The notes under the pieces were generated by a model. The model had not been told where the DNA came from, did no database searches, and saw only the letters and a list, made by a program, of their open reading frames with translations. From Nostoc piscinale CENA21 (GTDB lineage: Bacteria > Cyanobacteriota > Cyanobacteriia > Cyanobacteriales > Nostocaceae): DNA of 64,000 bases. Position numbers and translations under genes: made by a program. Positions 8,049 through 17,193 of the stretch are shown piece after piece; the first letter of the stretch is position 1; each line of letters starts with the position of its first letter. The stretch lies in NCBI RefSeq assembly GCF_001298445.1, contig NZ_CP012036.1:6883525-6947524 (forward strand), in the 5' to 3' direction.

Positions 8049-9328
8049 ATGACATTGAAAAACTTCACAAAAGCCTTTGTTCTGAGTTTGGTGATTGTAA
8101 ATTTTTGGTCAACCGCGCAAGCACAAACATCCACTAGTGAAACTTCTGCACTGTCTCAAGAGGTGGCTGTGCTACGAAAACAGGGAAATCCAGGATTGCA
8201 AAAATTCCTCAATACTCACAAAACTGAACTTAATCGGCGCTCTTCAGACGCAGTTGTGCCAAATCCGCAAATCCGCACCGCCTTAGATCAACTTTGTCAA
8301 CAGCGAGATTGCTACGCTTCGCGGTTGTATTGGTACACTGACTTAGAAGCAGCGAAAGCAGCCGCCAAAGTTAGCGGTAAACCTATTTTATCTCTGCGGT
8401 TATTAGGCAGACTAGATCAAGATTTAAGCTGTGCCAATAGTCGGTTTTTTCGCGTAGCACTGTATCCCAATGCGGCGATTTCTCAAGTTTTGCAAAATCG
8501 CTTTATTTTACACTGGCAATCAGTCAGACCTGTACCCAAAGTTACCATTGATTTTGGGGATGGTCGCAAACTAGAGCGAACCATTACAGGCAACAGCATT
8601 CATTATATATTAGATGCTTCTGGTCGTCCGATTGATGCTATTCCTGGACTGTACGGCCCCAAAGCTTTTTTACGCCAGCTGGAACAAGCTGAAGTTGCAG
8701 CTAAAGAATACAGTAAACTTCCTGCTGCTCAACGTCAGGCTTTTTTAAAGGAATACCATAGCGATCGCTTGAATGCAATCCAAACTCAATGGACTGCTGA
8801 TTTATCCCGCTTGGGGATTCAATCTCCTCCAAGGTTGGTAGAGAACCCATCACCAACAGCCGAAACAGCAGGTTCTTTAGCGGTAACTAAAATGGCCGTC
8901 GAAACCCCGATGCTGAGTGCTTTACGTCCTGGTGCGGCAGCCAATCGCAATAACTTAGCAGCAATTACTGACCAAGAAGCTTGGAATAAAATTGCTCAAC
9001 TTTATGCCACTGATGCCAAACTAGATCAAAATAGCATTGCTTTGATCAGCGCCAAAAAAATTCTCATCAGCCAAAACTGAAGCTGAAAATTTACGAAAAA
9101 CAGTCAATCAATTTGAAAATTTGATGGCTTTAGATTCCGTTAGAAATGAATATATGTTGCATAGCCAAATTCATCAATGGTTTACCCAAGAAGACCAAAC
9201 TAGTGATGTAGCAAAATTGAACGAGAAAGTTTACGCGCAACTTTTTTTTGACTCCTAGTTCTGACCCCTGGTTGGGACTTTTAGCCAACGATAGCTATAG
9301 TGCTATTGATAATGATGGTTTACGCTAG
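8049..9328 (+). pseudogene. Exported thioredoxin-fold-like protein, broken by two +1 frameshifts
   Basis: The first frame codes for 343 residues with a signal peptide (MTLKNFTKAFVLSLVIVNFWSTAQAQ). It has a region resembling thioredoxin-like periplasmic proteins (LYWYTDLEAAKAAAKVSGKPILSLRLLG, then FILHWQSVRP and YILDASGRPIDAIPGLYGP). It stops at 9080, but the coding sense continues (TEAENLRKTVNQFENLMALD) after removing one A from the A7 run at 9054-9060. It continues again (FLTPSSDPWLGLLANDSYSAI) after removing one T from the T8 run at 9242-9249. The repaired product is about 425 residues. No CXXC redox motif is evident, so redox activity is doubtful and the function is unknown. Confidence 0.65.
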
Positions 9329-10230
9329 TATAAATTCCGTAATTTCTCTGGCTTGGCTATTAATAAAGCTATACCTGAGGTAGTAGTGTGTTTATTCTTT
9401 TGATAGAAGTTAGCAATAAGATTCACGCCTATCGTTAAGCTATAGCAGTTCTACACCATTTGTAAATAACAATATCCCCGATTTTTTCAAAATCGGGGAG
9501 CTAAAATTCTCAATTTAGACCAAATTGGAGTATTTAGAAGTCAGAATTGTCTAAAAAGCAGCAAAAATTGAGTAGGGCTTTTCAAGAAATAAATTATTCT
9601 TGATACTAACAAAGTATCTCACCAATAGTTGTGCGATCGCAGTCTCAGTTTAGCTCTTTTATTACAGATTTTTGAGCAAATTCTAAACTTTTATCACAAA
9701 GGTAAAAGCAATGTCTACTAGTAAGCTGTAAGATAATTTTAGGATGAATCTGTATTCATAGATTCTTCTAAATACTGAATAATGCTCAAAATTAACTATA
9801 TAGAAGTTTATTTTATATATGAATAAAAGAAATAAAGGAGGTACAGAAGACAAAGAAGAGGAAAATTGGTAAATTATTTAGGATTGCTATTAATAGAATA
9901 TGAGAATTTGCATAATATTTTAAAATAGCAAAATCTCGATAAATAAACTTTTCATTGTGTCTTGATGAACATGAATTGTTAACAAAATAATCAATTTCAA
10001 TATTGCAAATAACCCTGATAAAAAGCATTATTACGCAGCTTGTTAGACCAATTGTTTTGGCTAATAAAATCTTTAAATTAAGAATTAAAAACTCAGAAAT
10101 CAGAATTTAAAAGCAATACAAGATATTTTATCTATCAAATTTTTCTGATTTTTCCAGCATTTTAATTTTTTAATTCTTATTCTTGAAATATTGATTTTTT
10201 GTATATGCAAGCAGATAGCGGGAAGACAAG
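9329..10230. other. Long AT-rich intergenic region
   Basis: About 900 bp without a supported gene. It contains one hairpin near the start (9476-9498) and one GTGCGATCGC HIP1-like site. A 71-codon open frame on the minus strand (9813-10028) has a biased, AT-driven composition and no ribosome-binding site, and is not accepted as a gene. Confidence 0.5.
9476..9498. terminator. Hairpin, possible terminator
   Basis: Ten-base arms CCCCGATTTT and AAAATCGGGG have a three-base loop, about 150 bp after the broken thioredoxin-like gene. The T-run is weak. Confidence 0.5.
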
Positions 10231-11409
10231 ATGAATATAAAATTATTTATCAAACGTTTAGAAGCTTTGCACAAACCTCTAGCAGATTTGTATCAAACTG
10301 CTAGTATTTTGCCTTGGATTCCTGCTGATATGCTACCCCAGGCTTATCAAGAACTTTATAATAATTCCAAAATGTTACAGTTAGCAGCAGAAGAACTGTA
10401 TCAGCAAAATGAAGCACTCAAAGAAACACAAAATCTACTAGAAACAGAACGCCAACATTACCAAGATTTATTTGAGTATGCACCAGATGGCTATTTAGTT
10501 ACTAATAAAGAAGGTATTATTCAAAACGCCAACATAGCCGCTATCAAATTACTGAATATTTCCAAACAATTTCTCATCGGCAAAGCGATGATTAACTTTG
10601 TTTGTTTAGAAGCACGACAGCACTTTCGCCAAGAACTCAATCAGATATATCAAGCAGATAGAACCAAAGAATTATTCATCCGATTGCAACAACGTCATGG
10701 CGAATATTTTGACGCAGCTTTCACAGTCAGAGTCATCCGCAACCCAGAAGGTAACGCGATTAATTTACTCTGGTTACTGCGGAATATTGGCGATCGCCAG
10801 CAAACAGAACTAATATCAGCCGAGAGTTACAGCGAGTTCATCCAAAATCGCCCCCGATACAAATATTCTAAAGGGGAAACAATTCCTCTCAATAACTCAG
10901 TGGTTTGGTATATTTTCCAAGGTTTGGTCAAACTCAGTACATTTTGTGAAACTGGCGAAGAAGTTTTATTAGGATTGGCAAAAACGCAAATGGTGTTTGG
11001 TTCTGGGATGACTTCTCTATCCATTTACCAAGCCACGGCTTTATCTGATGTGGAGTTAGTACCAATTTATGTGTCAGAACTATTAGTGACACCAGCATTG
11101 AGTCATAGTTTGTTACCCAAAATAAATCAACGGTTACAACAAACAGAATCCTTTTTAGTCATCTCCAAAAAGCAATTAGTCGAAGACCGATTACAGCATT
11201 TATTAGAACTTCTCAAGCAGGAAATTGGTGAACTAGTAGAAGAAGGGACTCGCTTAAGCGTGCGCTTAACTCATGAAGATATAGCTAGTGCTTGCGGTAC
11301 CACCAGAGTCACCGTCACAAGATTGTTAGGAAAATTACAACAACAAGGTTTAATTAGTATTGATACTAAAAAACACATTATTTTGAAGAATTCAGCAGCC
11401 AGAATTTAG
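10231..11409 (+). CDS. PAS-domain transcriptional regulator with Crp/Fnr-type output
   Basis: The protein has 392 residues. An N-terminal helical/coiled segment leads into a PAS domain at ~80-195 (DLFEYAPDGYLVTNKEGIIQNAN). A cyclic-nucleotide-binding-like beta region follows at ~205-300 (YKYSKGETIPLNNSVVWYIFQGLVKL). The C-terminal winged helix is of Crp type at ~345-385 (LTHEDIASACGTTRVTVTRLLGKLQQQG). The residues that bind cAMP are not obvious, so the sensed signal is probably read by PAS. It lies 72 bp upstream of glpK on the same strand, so the two may be co-transcribed or functionally linked. Confidence 0.85.
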   Translation: MNIKLFIKRLEALHKPLADLYQTASILPWIPADMLPQAYQELYNNSKMLQLAAEELYQQNEALKETQNLLETERQHYQDLFEYAPDGYLVTNKEGIIQNANIAAIKLLNISKQFLIGKAMINFVCLEARQHFRQELNQIYQADRTKELFIRLQQRHGEYFDAAFTVRVIRNPEGNAINLLWLLRNIGDRQQTELISAESYSEFIQNRPRYKYSKGETIPLNNSVVWYIFQGLVKLSTFCETGEEVLLGLAKTQMVFGSGMTSLSIYQATALSDVELVPIYVSELLVTPALSHSLLPKINQRLQQTESFLVISKKQLVEDRLQHLLELLKQEIGELVEEGTRLSVRLTHEDIASACGTTRVTVTRLLGKLQQQGLISIDTKKHIILKNSAARI

Positions 11410-11481
11410 CCTTTGAACTAAGTCGGGAAAAGTGGGCAAAAATGTAGAAATATCATCAGACTGATCTCAAGCCCATACTTT

Positions 11482-13044
11482 GTGATATCCTTACCCAAAA
11501 ATGACTCCAGACTTCACACTTCATCAGTAACCTTGGAAAGTAAAACTCCATCATCCGGCTATATTTTGGCTTTGGACTTGGGTACAACAGGCAATCGTGC
11601 TTTTGTGTTTAACAACGCAGGTCAAATTGTTGGGCAAGCATATAAAGAACTTACTCAGTATTATCCGCAGCCTGGTTGGTTAGAACATGACCCGGAAGAA
11701 ATTTGGCAAGATACCTGCTGGGTAATGCAAAATGCGATCGCCAATGCTGAAATTGCGCCATCAGATATCGTCGCCTTGGGATTAACTGTACAACGGGAAA
11801 CCTGCTTAATTTGGGATAAAACCACTGGTAAGCCGCTACATAAAGCTATTGTTTGGCAAGACCGTCGCACCGCACCCCTTTGCAATCAATTACAAGCCGA
11901 AGGTTACGCAGCAGAAATTTATGACCGCACTGGCTTGGTGATTGATGCTTATTTTTCGGCGACTAAGTTGAGATGGTTATTAGAAAATGTTGCAGACTTT
12001 GACTTAAACAATGTTTTAGCAGGCACAATTGATACTTGGGTGTTGTGGAAATTAACAGGCTGCAAAGTCCACGCGACCGACCACAGCAACGCCAGCCGCA
12101 CAATGTTAATGAACCTCAAAACCTGCACCTGGGATGAAACATTACTGGAAATCTTACAAATTCCGGCTCAGATTCTGCCCCAGATTCAGCCCAGCTTAGG
12201 CAAATTTGGTGTGACTGATAAAACTTTGCTGGGTGTAGAAATTCCGATTACAGCGATTTTAGGCGACCAACAAGCAGCATTATTTGGTCATGGCTGCGAT
12301 CGCCCTGGGTTAATGAAATGTACTTACGGCACTGGTAGCTTTTTGGTAGCCCATACAGGTGCAGAAATTGTGCGATCGCAAAATCAACTTATTTCCACCT
12401 TGGCTTGGACACAAACTCAAGACAACGGTAATTTAAAGATTGGTTACGCCTTGGAAGGCAGTATGTTTACTAGTGGTGCTTGTATCCAATGGTTGCGGGA
12501 TGGCATCAAACTGATCAAAACTGCCGCCGAAACCGAAACAATGGCTAATCAAGTTTCAGATAATGGCGGCGTGTATTTTGTCCCTGCATTTAGTGGACTT
12601 GGTGCGCCGCACTGGGATATGAATGCGAGAGGAGCCTTTTTTGGCATTACCGCCAGCGTCCAACCCCAACATTTAGTGCGTGCTGTCCTCGAAGCGATCG
12701 CTTACCAAGTAGTCGAAGTTGTTCAAGCCATCAATGCTTGTTCTCCTACACCAATGAAGCGGTTAATCGTCGATGGCGGTGCTTGTGAAAATAACTTTTT
12801 GATGCAATTTCAAGCCGATGTCTTGGGCATCCCTGTAGAACGCCCAAAAATGCGTGATACCACTGTACAAGGGGTAGCATTTGCCGCCGGTTTAGCAGCT
12901 GGATTTTGGGACAGATACACCACATTAGTTAATCAACGGCAAATAGACCGCATCTTTGAGCCAGAGCCAGCCAGGAATAACGCTTTGGCTAACTTTAGCA
13001 CTTGGCAAAAAGCAGTTCAGCGTAGTTTGGCCTGGGTAGATTAA
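11482..13044 (+). CDS. glpK: Glycerol kinase
   Basis: This FGGY-family kinase of 520 residues phosphorylates glycerol to sn-glycerol-3-phosphate using ATP in the cytosol. Typical landmarks are YILALDLGTTGNRAFVF near residue 27, the substrate region QRETCLIWDKTTGKPLHKAIVWQDRR, GDQQAALFGHG, GTGSFLV and the C-terminal ATP-site segment LIVDGGACENNFLMQFQAD. The open frame begins at a GTG and has a 25-residue N-terminal tail before the conserved domain, so the true start may be a little downstream. It follows the PAS-Crp regulator by 72 bp. Confidence 0.93.
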   Translation: MISLPKNDSRLHTSSVTLESKTPSSGYILALDLGTTGNRAFVFNNAGQIVGQAYKELTQYYPQPGWLEHDPEEIWQDTCWVMQNAIANAEIAPSDIVALGLTVQRETCLIWDKTTGKPLHKAIVWQDRRTAPLCNQLQAEGYAAEIYDRTGLVIDAYFSATKLRWLLENVADFDLNNVLAGTIDTWVLWKLTGCKVHATDHSNASRTMLMNLKTCTWDETLLEILQIPAQILPQIQPSLGKFGVTDKTLLGVEIPITAILGDQQAALFGHGCDRPGLMKCTYGTGSFLVAHTGAEIVRSQNQLISTLAWTQTQDNGNLKIGYALEGSMFTSGACIQWLRDGIKLIKTAAETETMANQVSDNGGVYFVPAFSGLGAPHWDMNARGAFFGITASVQPQHLVRAVLEAIAYQVVEVVQAINACSPTPMKRLIVDGGACENNFLMQFQADVLGIPVERPKMRDTTVQGVAFAAGLAAGFWDRYTTLVNQRQIDRIFEPEPARNNALANFSTWQKAVQRSLAWVD

Positions 13045-13124
13045 GTACGTAGAAAGTGCTGAGTACGGAGTGCTGAGAAAAAAAATTCTTCCTCTAGCCT
13101 CTAGCCCCTAGCCTCTTCTCACTC

Positions 13125-14138
13125 TCAACCCTTACGAACTAACTTTGTATCCCAAGTGTAAAAGCCGACTGTATCGGGCATTCTAGAGAATCTTCCTATG
13201 CGATAACCGCGTGAGAGTTCATTTAGTACCTTGCTTTTAACTTCTCGCACTTCTTCTGCATTCAGGTTGCCATAAATTCCGGTGATCACTTCAGCCACGC
13301 TAAAAACTTTCCCTGGATGTTGCCGAAAGAAAATGGTTAAAGCATCAATCAAAAATTGCCCTTCATAGGCTTTGAGCATTGGAACAACTTTTGCCTGTGG
13401 TACGACAACCGGCTTCTTCTTATTTTTACCTGTCTTAGAGTTACTGCTGGTTTGATTGGTGTTGACTAAACTCAAATCTAGGGTGTAACAACCAGGTTCA
13501 TTAGGTATATTAAACCAAGCTTGTCGTTCTTTACCTTGGGTGAGTGAAGATTGAACTCTACCTTTGACCACTTTAAAGACATGGGGTTCTAAGTCACCAT
13601 AAAGCGATCGCACAATGAAATCTATGTGACAGACAGTACCCAAATGTTGTTCTAATAGCTGTTTGATAGCTTCCATCCGAGTTAAAGAGTTATACTCACT
13701 CAACATCGGAATATCTACATTGTTGAGCGAGAAATCTCTGTTTGAGAAACTAAAGTCTGTAACTGGGGACTCGTTGATGTTGGTTGTTGCAGCAGAACTA
13801 TCTGTTTCTTCTGTTTCTAATGCTTCTGTGTTTGGTTGTGGAGAATCGGGATGCGCCTCTAATTCGCCATCAGATTTCTGAGACGAAGGAGATAAAAATA
13901 AATCTTCTTTAGAGGCCGAAAGCATTTCGTTCACAACTTCAACCGTCAGTAGCTTGTTGTTAGCTTCTGAGAGTGAAGACCAGCTAGATAACAAACCTTC
14001 GACATTATCGAGTTGCGATCGCGCCTGATTGTATAAAGTGCCATATTCTTCAACCAATCGCGCATAGTAATCTCGTAACTCTAACAAAGGCGAGATTAAT
14101 GATTGTGGGGGTGGTTCCAATTGCAATTGCGGTTTCAT
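13125..14138 (-). CDS. Conserved cyanobacterial protein with two repeated winged-helix-like modules
   Basis: The protein has 337 residues of unknown function. An N-terminal helical region (YYARLVEEYGTLYNQARSQL, coiled-coil-like) is followed by an acidic Ser/Thr-rich linker. Two related modules follow: residues ~153-228 (RMEAIKQLLEQHLGTV...IVRSLYGDL...VKGRVQSSL...GCYTLD) and ~262-330 (IDALTIFFRQHPGKV...VITGIYGNL...VKSKVLNEL...GFYTWD). The shared pattern (H.G.V, YG.L, VK..V...L, G.YT.D) shows internal duplication, and the fold suggests DNA-binding-like winged helices. It lies 11 bp after the zinc-ribbon gene, probably in one operon. Confidence 0.7.
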   Translation of the reverse strand: MKPQLQLEPPPQSLISPLLELRDYYARLVEEYGTLYNQARSQLDNVEGLLSSWSSLSEANNKLLTVEVVNEMLSASKEDLFLSPSSQKSDGELEAHPDSPQPNTEALETEETDSSAATTNINESPVTDFSFSNRDFSLNNVDIPMLSEYNSLTRMEAIKQLLEQHLGTVCHIDFIVRSLYGDLEPHVFKVVKGRVQSSLTQGKERQAWFNIPNEPGCYTLDLSLVNTNQTSSNSKTGKNKKKPVVVPQAKVVPMLKAYEGQFLIDALTIFFRQHPGKVFSVAEVITGIYGNLNAEEVREVKSKVLNELSRGYRIGRFSRMPDTVGFYTWDTKLVRKG

Positions 14139-14149
14139 AAAGCGTTAAA

Positions 14150-14395
14150 TCAACCCAAAGTGGTGTCACTTGTGTAAGTCATTGGCCTTGGTTTGGCTTT
14201 TTGAGATGGCTGCGGAGATTTGCGTGGCGGTTGTGGGGGACGGCAGCTTTCGCAATATAAAGGACGAGGGCCATAAGTCTCGCGTTTAGTTGTCTGATTG
14301 CATTCTTTACAGACAAAGTGAAAGACTCTGGTGTGAATTAGTCTTTTATGCGCTCTAACAGTGTATTCCTGCACGTCTATATATTTACTTGCCAT
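14150..14395 (-). CDS. Small zinc-ribbon protein
   Basis: The protein has 81 residues. A C4 zinc-ribbon is formed by FVCKECNQ (CXXC) and LYCESCRPPQPP (CXXC) about 15 residues later. A Pro/Lys-rich basic tail follows, suggesting nucleic-acid contact. It is the first gene of a two-gene unit with the duplicated-module protein 11 bp downstream, so both may act together. No specific function is known to me. Confidence 0.65.
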   Translation of the reverse strand: MASKYIDVQEYTVRAHKRLIHTRVFHFVCKECNQTTKRETYGPRPLYCESCRPPQPPRKSPQPSQKAKPRPMTYTSDTTLG

Positions 14396-14682
14396 AGTCC
14401 AGAAACATGAATTTCAATTCTATCAATATAGCTATTCAAGCAAATGAAATTGAATCAGTGTGTGTTGATTTGTAAGTTTTATTCAAATCAATGATTCATT
14501 GTCAAACCTGAAGTTGCAAATATTGCATCAAGGTAACTCAACACTCACCAATTTACTCTCTTCAGACAGAGACATACGTATTCATCTAACTTCGATTTAA
14601 GTCTTCTGATAGTGTCTGATGTCTGGTTAGTCAGTTTAGGTTGGGAGTGTGAATCTAGAATATCACTGTGGAGAAAATAGTT

Positions 14683-14889
14683 ATGCCTAGCGGTCATGCA
14701 AGTCATAAAGGCACTGGAGATAAACCCAATACTAATGCTGAAGGCCGAATGGATATGGCTGCTGATAAAACTGTAAATCCAGAGGATGAGTTATTAGAAG
14801 GAGCAACCACAAATACCACAAGAACCCAAGAATTTGTGGATTATCCTCCAGCTATTCAACGTCCAGATGAGGAAACACAAAAGGAATAG
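14683..14889 (+). CDS. Small hydrophilic protein of unknown function
   Basis: The protein starts MPSGHASHKGTGDKPNTNAEG and is 68 residues long, acidic, hydrophilic and without hydrophobic core, so it is probably disordered. ATG 14683 was chosen because GGAG lies at 14670-14673 at good spacing; an in-frame GTG 15 bp upstream overlaps that site. The composition resembles small stress-associated proteins, but no family is claimed. Confidence 0.55.
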   Translation: MPSGHASHKGTGDKPNTNAEGRMDMAADKTVNPEDELLEGATTNTTRTQEFVDYPPAIQRPDEETQKE

Positions 14890-15215
14890 AAATTACATCT
14901 GTTAAGGCTGGGTGTAGGGTTATAAAAGTCAGGACTTCCGCACAAATCTTGTCTGTTAAGAATGGGTGTAAGGTTTTAAATACACCTACACCCTCCTATA
15001 TCTCTACTACTAGTTCACCAACTCAAAATTGCCGTATAGAACTAGCAGGGGAGCAGGGGGCAGGGCGCAAGGGAGAGAATCTTTCCCCTCCGCTCCTTGC
15101 TTCCTGCCCCGAAGCCTACCACCACGCAAAGTTTTCTTGGCAGACTACTATCTTGTCTTCCTTGTCTCCCTTATCTCCCTTGCCTTATCTCCAGCAAGTT
15201 AGTCAAACATCACTT
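14890..15215. other. Intergenic region with repeats
   Basis: It contains a partial and a fuller copy of the dispersed AGGACTTAC repeat, then GC-rich low-complexity blocks (GGGGAGCAGGGGGCAGGG) and CTTGTCTCC-type pyrimidine repeats up to the aldolase gene. Overlapping short open frames here follow repeat sequence and are not called. Confidence 0.6.
14931..14996. repeat. Dispersed AGGACTTAC repeat, copy 2
   Basis: Diverged copy: AGGACTTCCGCACAAATCTTG, then GGGTGTAAGG and CACCTACACCC. A fragment of the same unit (GTTAAGGCTGGGTGTAGGG) lies just upstream. Confidence 0.6.
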
Positions 15216-15857
15216 CTATGCTGGCAAAATCCCACGTCCATTTTCGGCAAATTCATCAATGGTTTGCACTGACAGTTCGTGATTTGTCATCAACTGCAAC
15301 ATTGCTAAGGGTAAGGTGAGATGGTGTGCGCCAGCTTGGAGAGATGCGACTGCTTCTTCGGGAGATTTGATGCTGGCTGCCATAATTTCAGTGTTGCTTC
15401 CCTTTAAAACACTGGCCATTTCCTGGACTAATGCTACTCCGTCACCTAATAGTCTAGTCGCTCGATTGACGTAGGCGATCGCATATTTTGCCCCAGCTTC
15501 TTGAGAGACTGCGGCTTGGGCTGCACTGTATATAGCTGTGACTGCACAGGGAATTTCTGGTGCTAATTCCGCCACGACCTGAAAGCCAACTAACGACGCG
15601 GGAATTTTTAAGACTGTTTGCTGTCCAATTAACTTAAAGGCGGCTCTGCCTTCTGCTACCATTTCTTCAAATTCAGCAGCCATCAACTGATAAAATACTG
15701 GCCCTGTGGTTAATTCTGCCAGTTGTTTTAACGTCGTCTCAACAGGTAACGGGCTTTTGGCTAATAATGTTGGGTTAGTAGTGATGCCTTTTACCCAACC
15801 TAACTTTTTAGCAGCTTGTGCTTCTGCTGCGATCGCTGAGTCCAAAAATAAGGTCAC
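15216..15857 (-). CDS. Transaldolase-family protein (fructose-6-phosphate aldolase type)
   Basis: This 213-residue TIM-barrel protein has the short length of FSA/TalC enzymes rather than the ~330 residues of classical transaldolase. It starts MTLFLDSAI, then GWVKGITTNPTLLAKS (phosphate-site region), VLKIPAS (Schiff-base lysine) and EIMAASIKSPEEAVASLQAGAHHLTLP. Such enzymes make or cleave fructose-6-phosphate from dihydroxyacetone and glyceraldehyde-3-phosphate, or act as small transaldolases. Exact activity cannot be read from sequence. Confidence 0.85.
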   Translation of the reverse strand: MTLFLDSAIAAEAQAAKKLGWVKGITTNPTLLAKSPLPVETTLKQLAELTTGPVFYQLMAAEFEEMVAEGRAAFKLIGQQTVLKIPASLVGFQVVAELAPEIPCAVTAIYSAAQAAVSQEAGAKYAIAYVNRATRLLGDGVALVQEMASVLKGSNTEIMAASIKSPEEAVASLQAGAHHLTLPLAMLQLMTNHELSVQTIDEFAENGRGILPA

Positions 15858-16357
15858 TGAATTTATTTTCCTTAAAGTCCCATCGCTGGCATCATACCAA
15901 TTTTAGCTTGATAATTTCAGTCTTTTGGGGATGATTATAATTCCAAAGTCATAATTCTGGAAAAATCAACCTAAATTAACTGATTTATGATTGCTGATTT
16001 TATAGAAATTATAGACTTATTACTATTTTATCAAATTTTGTCTATTAAATCCAAAAAATCTTAAAAATCAGAATGTTTTTATATTTTGTTAATTGATTAT
16101 TTACCTTGATATTGTTATTTAAGAAATATAGCAGTCTGTTTGGGAGTTAAAAATAAACCTACTCTCTATTCCCTAGCCTTCATCAGTAGTGGATAAATCA
16201 AACAGGATTGCTATGTCATTGATGAATAAGGAAATGCGATCGCTACACCTAAAATTGCCATCTGTTGAGAGAGTGAAATCGTATTAGTTAGCACAGAACT
16301 AATAGAAATTACGCAATGAGACGACAAATCAAAAACCTAATCTTCGAGGTTTAGAAG
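15858..16357. other. AT-rich divergent intergenic region
   Basis: About 500 bp between the aldolase (-) and carbonic anhydrase (+) genes. Mostly A/T. ATAGCAGTCTGTTTG near 16128 and CAAACAGGATTGCTAT near 16199 form an imperfect inverted repeat spanning ~85 bp. No gene is seen. Confidence 0.5.
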
Positions 16358-16994
16358 ATGATTCATCACACCATTGAAGAAATATTGCGAAACAATCGAA
16401 TTTGGGCAGCCCAAAAAAAAAGCTCAAGATGGTACTTATTTTGAAGAATTAGCATCGGGACAAAAACCACCTTATCTCTACATTGGATGTTCCGACAGTC
16501 GTATAGCTTTAACTAAATTTACCGGCACAGAACCAGGAGAATTGTTTGTCCATCGTAACATTGCCAATCAAGTTTGCCTCACAGATATTAACTTCTTGTC
16601 GATTTTAGACTACGCAATTTCTCATCTTGAGGTGAAATATATCATCTTAGCTGGTCACTATGGTTGCGGAGGTATTAAAGCCGCATTAGAAGGTAGAACC
16701 ACTGGAATAATTGATAATTGGGTAAATCCAATTCGAGAGATTTATTTGCAGAAACAAGAAGAAATTGATGCGTTACCCACACAACAAGAACGCTGGAATC
16801 GGTTGGCAGAATTAAATGTGGCAATGCAAATTAAAAATCTCTACCAAACTTCGATTATGCGTCAGGCTTTGCAACAAGGCAAAGCACCAGAAGTCCACGG
16901 CTGGGTCGTAGATATCAGCACAGGTTTAATCAAAGATTTGCATATTTTCACCAAACAATGGCACATACGCAAATTAGCTTTGATGGGAATCTGA
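16358..16994 (+). CDS. Beta-class carbonic anhydrase (early +1 frameshift)
   Basis: Beta-carbonic anhydrase interconverts CO2 and bicarbonate. The zinc-site motifs are intact: IGCSDSR (Cys, Asp, Arg) and AGHYGCGG (His-X2-Cys). The natural start is ATG 16358 (MIHHTIEEILRNNRIWAAQ). An A9 run at 16413-16421 shifts the frame, and removing one A gives AAQKKAQDGTYFEELASGQ and a 211-residue protein. Without repair only a frame from a TTG at 16374 covers the catalytic part, with a false N-terminus. It is an isolated gene whose downstream flank carries two dispersed repeats. Confidence 0.88.
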
Positions 16995-17000
16995 ATGGAA

Positions 17001-17075
17001 TATAGCAGAAGGCAGGAGAAAAAGTCTTACTATTCCTAGCACTCAAGCTTTGAAATTGTCCTAACATCTCTGACC
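17001..17075. repeat. GGCAGGA repeat flank, second copy
   Basis: TATAGCAGAAGGCAGGAG, then AAAAGTCTTACTATTCC and GAAATTGTCCTAACATC match the unit at 5242-5340, with fewer heptamers. Confidence 0.7.
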
Positions 17076-17082
17076 ATCGCTA

Positions 17083-17150
17083 TAGGACTTACACACAAAG
17101 ATTGTTTGTTAAGAGTGGGTGTAAGGATTTTGAAGACTTACACCATTCGG
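17083..17150. repeat. Dispersed AGGACTTAC repeat, copy 3
   Basis: TAGGACTTACACACAAAGATTG, then GTTAAGAGTGGGTGTAAGG and CTTACACC. It adjoins the GGCAGGA composite directly. Confidence 0.65.
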
Positions 17151-17193
17151 CTGATGCTCACGGCAAAGCCCTGACACCCCTACAATTGATAGA

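Noticed and set aside
9813..10028. 71-codon open frame on the minus strand
   Set aside because: AT-driven composition, no ribosome-binding site and no protein-like features.
15097..15282. Short open frames in the pyrimidine-rich spacer before the aldolase gene
   Set aside because: They are translated from low-complexity CTTGTCTCC-type repeats.
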